A stretch of 38,892 nt of DNA from Phenylobacterium sp. (GTDB lineage Bacteria; Pseudomonadota; Alphaproteobacteria; Caulobacterales; Caulobacteraceae): contig NZ_JAUSLW010000076.1 in the NCBI RefSeq assembly GCF_030645195.1, positions 1-38,892 of the forward strand, read 5' to 3'. Shown here piece by piece: positions 34,455 to 38,892 of the stretch; position 1 is the stretch's first letter, and the number at the start of each line of letters is the position of its first letter. The notes below the pieces were generated by a model. It made no database searches. It was not told the DNA's origin and saw only the letters and a list, made by a program, of their open reading frames with translations. The position numbers and the translations under genes are program-made.

Positions 34455-36011
34455 ATGACCTCGAAGAAGAACGGCTATCTCTGGGGCGCCATCGCCGGCG
34501 TCAGCATCGCCACCGCCGCCGTCGCCGGGGCCCGTGTGGGCCAGCCCGACAGCACGCTGGACCGCACCATGCTGCTCAAGGCCTCCACCGCCCCGATCTT
34601 CGCCCCGCCCCCCGGCGCGCCGTTGTCCTTCGCCGACATCTTCGAGAAGGTGTCCCCGGCGGTGGTCTCCATCAACGTCACCTCCAAGGTCGACGCCTCG
34701 GCCCTGCGCCGCCAGATCCCCGGCCTGCCCTTCGACATCGTTCCCCGCGGCGCCCCGGAGGGCGAGGACGGCGACAGCGAAGGCGGCACGACCGGGCGAG
34801 GCCAGCCCCGCCTGCCCACCCAGCAATCCTCGGGCTCGGGCTTCTTCATCTCGGCCGACGGCTACATCGTCACCAACAACCACGTCGTGGAGAACGCCGA
34901 GGAGATCAAGGTCGTGCTCAAGGACGAGCGCGAACTGGAAGCCGTCGTGGTCGGTCGCGACGAGGGCACCGATCTGGCGGTCCTCAAGGTCAAGGGAAGC
35001 AACTTCCCCTTCGTGAACTTCGAGAACTCCGCCAAGCCCCGGGTCGGCGACTGGGTCATCACCGTCGGCAACCCCTTCGGCCTGGGCGGCACCGCCACGG
35101 CGGGCATCATCTCGGCCTATGGCCGTGACATCGGCGAGACCTTCGTCGACTACATCCAGATCGACGCCCCCATCAACCGGGGCAATTCCGGCGGCCCGAC
35201 CTTCGACGTCTTTGGCCGGGTGATCGGGGTCAACACCGCGATCTTCTCCCCCTCGGGCGGCTCGGTGGGCATCGGCTTCGCCATCCCCTCCGACGTGGCC
35301 GACGCCACCACCAAGGCCCTGATCTCGGGCGGCAAGATCACCCGCGGCTATATCGGCGCCTCGATCCAGAACTACACCGCCGAGATGGCCGACGCCCAGG
35401 GCCTGCCCGGCCAGAAGGGCGCCATCGTCGCCGACCTGGTCCCCGGCGGCCCCTCGGCCAAGGCCGGCCTGACACCGGGCGACGTCGTGGTGGCCGTCAA
35501 CGGCGTCACGGTGAAGACCTCCTCGGAACTGACCCGTGAGGTGGCCAAGGCCCGCGCCGGCGACACCCTGAGCCTCGAAGTGCTCCGCGACGGCAAGCGC
35601 CGCACCGTGGACATCCGCTCGGGCGTGCGCCCCACCGAAAAGGAGCTGGCCGCCAACGACAATTCCGGCAGCCCCCGCAGCTCCGGCGGCCCCTCCGGTC
35701 CGGCCGTCCAGCTCCCGGCCGTCCTTGGCCTGAAGCTCACCCCTCTGGACGCCGCGGCCCGCACCCGCCTGAACATCGACACCCCCCTGCGTGGCGTGGT
35801 GGTGGACAGCGTCGACCAGTCCTCCGACGCCGCCCAGCGCGGCCTGCGCAAGAACGACGTCATCACCCAGGCGGGCGGCCGTCCTGTGGCGTCGGCCTCG
35901 GACTTCTCCGCGGCGGTCGAGGCCGCCAAACGCAGCGGTCGTCCCAGCATCCTGATCGGCGTCTACCGCGCCGGCCGGACCACCTTCCTGCCGATCAAGG
36001 TTTCCGGCTAA
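34455..36011 (+). CDS. degP: DegP/HtrA-type periplasmic serine endoprotease
   Basis: Periplasmic protease/chaperone of the Do family that degrades misfolded envelope proteins. The 518 residues have an N-terminal hydrophobic segment (about 8-26), a trypsin-like domain with the triad H143 (VTNNHVVENA), D173 (GTDLAVLKV) and S245 (NRGNSGGP), and two PDZ domains (about 335-425 and 445-515). ATG at 34455 follows GAAGG at a good spacing; GTG at 34425 would add ten residues. The response regulator gene starts 27 bases after its stop, so protease and two-component system are probably one envelope-stress operon. An ECF-like promoter lies upstream. Confidence 0.95.
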   Translation: MTSKKNGYLWGAIAGVSIATAAVAGARVGQPDSTLDRTMLLKASTAPIFAPPPGAPLSFADIFEKVSPAVVSINVTSKVDASALRRQIPGLPFDIVPRGAPEGEDGDSEGGTTGRGQPRLPTQQSSGSGFFISADGYIVTNNHVVENAEEIKVVLKDERELEAVVVGRDEGTDLAVLKVKGSNFPFVNFENSAKPRVGDWVITVGNPFGLGGTATAGIISAYGRDIGETFVDYIQIDAPINRGNSGGPTFDVFGRVIGVNTAIFSPSGGSVGIGFAIPSDVADATTKALISGGKITRGYIGASIQNYTAEMADAQGLPGQKGAIVADLVPGGPSAKAGLTPGDVVVAVNGVTVKTSSELTREVAKARAGDTLSLEVLRDGKRRTVDIRSGVRPTEKELAANDNSGSPRSSGGPSGPAVQLPAVLGLKLTPLDAAARTRLNIDTPLRGVVVDSVDQSSDAAQRGLRKNDVITQAGGRPVASASDFSAAVEAAKRSGRPSILIGVYRAGRTTFLPIKVSG

Positions 36012-36038
36012 GCTCCGGATTCTTGAAGGGGGAAAGCC

Positions 36039-36710
36039 ATGCGGATTCTGATCGTCGAGGACGACCTTGAGGCGGCCGAGGCCATGGACCGCGGCCTCAC
36101 CGAGGGCGGCCACGCCTGTGTCCGCGCCGCCGACGGGGAGGAGGGCCTCAAGGCCGCCCGCGACGGCGAGTTCGACGTGATGATCGTCGACCGCATGATG
36201 CCCAAGATGGACGGGGTCACCCTGGTGGAGACCATCCGCCGCGAGGGCGACCAGACCCCGGTCCTCTTCCTCTCGGCGCTCGGCGAGATCAACGACCGCG
36301 TCACCGGCCTCCAGGCCGGCGGCGACGACTATCTGGTCAAGCCCTACGCCTTCGCCGAGCTCAGCGCCCGGGTCCAGGCCCTGTCGCGCCGCCGCGAGAC
36401 CGGCTCGGTCCAGACCCTGCTGCGGGTCGGCGAGCTGGAGATGGACCTCATCGGCCGCTCGGTTTGCCGCCAGGGCAAGGAGATCGACCTCCAGCCGCGC
36501 GAGTTCCAACTGCTGGAATTCATGATGCGCCACGCCGGCCAGTCGGTGACCCGCACCATGCTGCTGGAGAAGGTCTGGGAATACCACTTCGATCCCCAGA
36601 CCAACGTCATCGACGTCCACGTCTCGCGCCTGCGCTCCAAGATCGACAAGGGCTTCGACCGCGCCATGCTGCTGACCGTCCGCGGGGCGGGCTACCGCCT
36701 GGAGCCGTAG
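36039..36710 (+). CDS. OmpR-family response regulator
   Basis: A 223-residue regulator with a receiver domain (phosphoacceptor D51 in MIVDRMMPKMDG, K101 in DDYLVKPYAF) and a winged-helix DNA-binding domain (about 125-220; LQPREFQLLEFMMRHAGQSVTRTMLLEKVWEYHFDPQTN, a classic trans_reg_C). All switch residues are present, in contrast to the regulator at 26751. GGGGGAAAG stands before the ATG. It is placed directly after degP and before its probable kinase, separated from the latter by about 300 bases of repeats. Target genes are unknown. Confidence 0.94.
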   Translation: MRILIVEDDLEAAEAMDRGLTEGGHACVRAADGEEGLKAARDGEFDVMIVDRMMPKMDGVTLVETIRREGDQTPVLFLSALGEINDRVTGLQAGGDDYLVKPYAFAELSARVQALSRRRETGSVQTLLRVGELEMDLIGRSVCRQGKEIDLQPREFQLLEFMMRHAGQSVTRTMLLEKVWEYHFDPQTNVIDVHVSRLRSKIDKGFDRAMLLTVRGAGYRLEP

Positions 36711-36745
36711 GGGCGGGTCACACATGATCTGCGGCGCCCCCCCAT

Positions 36746-36777
36746 CCGCTCATCCCGGCGCAGGCCGGGACCCAGAT
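36746..36777 (+). repeat. REP-like palindrome copy
   Basis: CCGCTCATCCCGGCG followed by CAGGCCGGGACCCAGAT, one base different from the arm at 15904 in the common part. TCCCGGC (36753-36759) pairs with GCCGGGA (36764-36770) around GCAG. It is the first of three repeats between the regulator and kinase genes. Confidence 0.85.
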
Positions 36778-36807
36778 TCATTCTCCGAAGTTCGGTCTGA
36801 TCCACCG

Positions 36808-36903
36808 TTCGTGTGGTTCGTGTGGTTCGTGGTTCCAAGTCTTCCGGCCGCGACGCCGCGAGGCCAATCCAGAATGTCCACTAACCAAACGAACCACACG
36901 AAC
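36808..36903 (+). repeat. TTCGTGTGG repeat with inverted partner
   Basis: TTCGTGTGG occurs twice in tandem, then TTCGTGG (36808-36832), and the reverse complement AACCAAACGAACCACACG lies at 36883-36900. The arms could pair over about 18 bases, enclosing a 50-base loop. Confidence 0.8.
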
Positions 36904-36930
36904 AAGGTCGCGCCATTTCGTCGAACACAA

Positions 36931-36993
36931 CGTGACCCCTCATCCGTCGCGCCGTCGCGCGACACCTTCTTCCGCAAGGGGAGAAGGGTCACG
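36931..36993 (+). repeat. Three-stem palindromic repeat
   Basis: An outer perfect inverted repeat CGTGACCC (36931-36938) / GGGTCACG (36986-36993) encloses two hairpins: GTCGCGC-CGTC-GCGCGAC (36946-36963) and CCTTCTTCC-GCAA-GGGGAGAAGG (36965-36987). The element is only 15 bases from the kinase start, so it would sit in the kinase leader RNA. Confidence 0.85.
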
Positions 36994-37008
36994 GAACTGG
37001 CCGCCTAG

Positions 37009-38424
37009 ATGTCCCCCGGCATGCGCCTCCCGCGGCTGTTCCGCACGACGCCCTTCCGGCTGACCCTGCTGTTCCTGGCCCTGTTCGGGGCCGCGGCCAG
37101 CGCCTTCCTGGCCTATATCTATGTCGCCACCGCCGGCGAGGCGACGCGGCGCACCGACCAGGAAATCACCCGCGAGATGAACTCCCTGGTCGCGGCCTAT
37201 GAGCGGGCCGGCGTCGATGCGGTGAACCAGTCCCTGATCGAGCGGGCGGCCAGCGAGCGGCCCTTCCTCTACCTCCTGATGAAGTCGGACGGCACCCGCA
37301 TCTCCGGCTCCATCGCCGAGTCGCCCCTGGAGGACATCAACGCCGTCCCGGCCCGCGCGAGTTTCTCGGTCACCGACTTCGACGTCGAGGGTCGGCCCAT
37401 CAAGCATCCGGCCCGTGGCTTCCAGGAGCATCTGCGGGGCGGGGAGATCCTGTTCGTCGGCGCCGACGTCAGCGAGGACCAGGCCTATGTGGGCAAGATC
37501 GTCAACGCCCTGCGCGGCGCGGGCACCCTGGTTGTGGTCCTGGGCCTGATGGGCGGGGTGCTGGTCAGCCGTAATGTCAGCCGCTCCATGGCCGGCCTCA
37601 CCGACGTGGTCACCGCCGTGCGCAACGGCGACCTGGGCGCGCGCGCGCCGGTGCGCGGGACCCGCGACGAGTTCGACGAGCTGGCCGAGGGCCTCAACGA
37701 GATGCTCGATAGGCTGGAGCGCTCAATGGCCGGCCACCGCCACGCCGGCGACGCCATCGCCCACGACCTGCGCTCGCCGCTCACCCGCCTGCGCGCCCGG
37801 CTGGAGGTGGCCTATCTGGACGTGGAAGCCGGCAAGGGCGACCCCGAACAGGCGCTGGGCCAGGCGCTGGAAGACACCGACGGGGTGCTCAAGACCTTCG
37901 GCGCCGTCCTGGCCATCGCCCGGCTGCAGGCCGCGGGCTCGGCGCCGGACCAGGTCCTCTTCGACCCGGCCCAGCTCGCCGCCGACATCGCCGAACTCTA
38001 CGAGCCCCTCTGCGAGGACGCCGGCCTCGACTTCCAGGCCGAGATGGCCGAGGGGCTGCAGGCGCGCGGCAACCAGGAATTCCTGGCCCAGGCCCTGGCC
38101 AACCTGCTCGACAACGCCGTGAAGTACACCCCCTCGGGCGGCGCCATCATGCTGCGCGTGCGCCGCCGCTCCTCGGGCGAGATCGAGTTCTCCATCACCG
38201 ACACCGGCCCCGGCGTGCCCGAGGAAGACCGCCCCCGCGTGGTCGAGCGCTTCGTGCGCCTGGAAAACAGCCGCAGCCAACCCGGCGCCGGCCTCGGCCT
38301 CTCCCTGGTCGGCGCCGTCGCCGAAGCCCACGGCGGCCGGCTGGAACTGGCGGAGGGTCCGGGCAAGGTGGGCGAAATCGGCCCGGGGCTGCGGGTGGCC
38401 CTGATCCTGCCGCGGGCGGGGTAG
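37009..38424 (+). CDS. Sensor histidine kinase, partner of the degP-linked regulator
   Basis: A 471-residue kinase with helices at about 15-40 and 168-187, a periplasmic domain (about 41-167), HAMP (about 188-240; SRNVSRSMAGLTDVVTAVRNGDLGARAPVRG), HisKA with DAIAHDLRSPLTRLRAR (phosphorylated H252) and HATPase_c (NLLDNAVKYTPSGG, DTGPGVP, GAGLGLSLV). ATG at 37009 overlaps a TAG in the leader; ATG at 37021 is the alternative and also fits the membrane anchor. Regulator and kinase are normally adjacent, so the repeat-filled 298-bp gap to the regulator is a later insertion or expansion. Confidence 0.93.
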   Translation: MSPGMRLPRLFRTTPFRLTLLFLALFGAAASAFLAYIYVATAGEATRRTDQEITREMNSLVAAYERAGVDAVNQSLIERAASERPFLYLLMKSDGTRISGSIAESPLEDINAVPARASFSVTDFDVEGRPIKHPARGFQEHLRGGEILFVGADVSEDQAYVGKIVNALRGAGTLVVVLGLMGGVLVSRNVSRSMAGLTDVVTAVRNGDLGARAPVRGTRDEFDELAEGLNEMLDRLERSMAGHRHAGDAIAHDLRSPLTRLRARLEVAYLDVEAGKGDPEQALGQALEDTDGVLKTFGAVLAIARLQAAGSAPDQVLFDPAQLAADIAELYEPLCEDAGLDFQAEMAEGLQARGNQEFLAQALANLLDNAVKYTPSGGAIMLRVRRRSSGEIEFSITDTGPGVPEEDRPRVVERFVRLENSRSQPGAGLGLSLVGAVAEAHGGRLELAEGPGKVGEIGPGLRVALILPRAG

Positions 38425-38461
38425 GGGCGGGTAGGGCGGCGATTCCGTTGGTTCCGTTCCT

Positions 38462-38593
38462 GAATACGGTGACAGTGCATTCAATTGGCGTGCCGGTTCT
38501 CACCTCTGACCGAATTGGAATACGGTGACAGTGCATTCAATTGGCGTGCCGGTTCTCACCTCTGACCGAATTGATGCACTGTCACCGAAATTC
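38462..38593. repeat. Perfect 56-bp tandem duplication with inverted partner
   Basis: Copies at 38462-38517 and 38518-38573 are identical over 56 bases. The core CGGTGACAGTGCAT (38467-38480 and 38523-38536) is followed after copy 2 by its reverse complement ATGCACTGTCACCG (38574-38587). The pairing extends to CAATT/AATTG with one bulged base, so copy 2 can form a hairpin of about 20 bp with a loop of about 26 bases. Confidence 0.9.
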
Positions 38594-38633
38594 CAGCAGC
38601 GGGTTGAACGGGCGTCGGAAGTCGCCGTCGTGC

Positions 38634-38892
38634 ATGGCGCGGGGCGAGCTGCAGATCCGCTGCGCCTCGATCATGCGCGGCTACTGGAACCGGCCCGACG
38701 CCAACGCCGAGACCTTTGTCGACGGCTGGATGCGCACCGGCGACGTGGCCAATGTGGACGAGGACGGCTTCGTCTACATCGTCGACCGCATCAAGGACCT
38801 GGTGATCCGCGGCGGCGAGGACATCGGCTGCGGGGCGGTGGAGTCGGCGCTGCTGGAGCATCCGCAGGCGATCGAGGCCAGCGTTTACGGCG
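38634..38892 (+). pseudogene. 5'-truncated acyl-CoA synthetase (AMP-binding) fragment, runs off the window
   Basis: From the ATG at 38634 the frame reads MARGELQIRCASIMRGYW and then the ANL-superfamily motifs GWMRTGDVANVDEDGFVY and RIKDLVIRGGEDI, with GCGAVESALLEHP; these belong to the last third of an AMP-forming acyl-CoA synthetase. The roughly 390 N-terminal residues that should precede (including the P-loop-like motif) are absent. Upstream in frame the sequence is unrelated and interrupted by the 56-bp repeat, so the gene is broken at the repeat end. Only 86 codons are in the window, and the frame is open at the edge. A complete copy elsewhere cannot be excluded. Confidence 0.75.

Noticed and set aside
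36724..37008. Short open frames in the repeat-filled gap before the kinase
   Set aside because: They consist of translated palindromic repeats and have no coding character.

Overview
The window is a contiguous piece of a high-GC proteobacterial chromosome. Several things point to an alphaproteobacterium of the Caulobacterales (Caulobacter/Phenylobacterium type): a cytochrome c maturation cluster in the cycHJKL order, a DUF2336 protein, a YcgN-family protein, TonB_C-like secreted proteins, CtrA-like TTAA-N7-TTAA boxes, and dispersed palindromes of the kind common in those genomes. The genus is an inference. No rRNA, tRNA, CRISPR array or complete transposon was found.

Region 1 (1-6956, + strand) starts with a translation cluster: prfC, an RsmC-like methyltransferase and an RsuA-family pseudouridine synthase, overlapping or nearly so. 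A helical-repeat protein of unknown function follows, behind a CtrA-like box. Then come two tandem paralogous secreted proteins, each made of three TonB_C-like modules with a fixed C-x10-C cysteine pair.

Region 2 (6953-18242, - strand) holds a proline-rich protein/DUF2336 pair with two CtrA-like boxes in front, a complete NMT1/THI5-type ABC importer, a MASE1 hybrid histidine kinase, a 544-bp non-coding gap with a DnaA-box-like cluster, an Uup-type ABC-F ATPase, a REP-type inverted repeat and a PBP1A-type bifunctional penicillin-binding protein. The divergent ycgN-family gene follows at 18297.

Region 3 (18855-23766, - strand) is a compact cassette: TetR regulator, HlyD-type adaptor, MacB/DevC-type permease, ATPase and a patatin-like lipoprotein. 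All five genes overlap by 4-8 bases. It is bordered by a small tandem repeat and a REP-like palindrome and has less extreme codon use than its surroundings. It looks like an acquired, self-regulated export module and is the best candidate for an undescribed system.

Region 4 (23972-38424, mostly +) contains a DUF805 protein, a CbpA-like DnaJ protein, a VOC protein and a YjbR protein. Next is a PepSY/response regulator/kinase operon whose regulator has Asn where receiver domains have Lys, followed by an unknown protein and ccmI-ccmE-ccmF-ccmH. The last group is a DegP-type protease followed by a second response regulator and kinase. Three different palindromic repeats fill the gap between that second regulator and its kinase.

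The right end (38425-38892) carries a perfect 56-bp tandem duplication, an inverted partner of its core, and the 5'-truncated 3' part of an acyl-CoA synthetase gene that runs out of the window.
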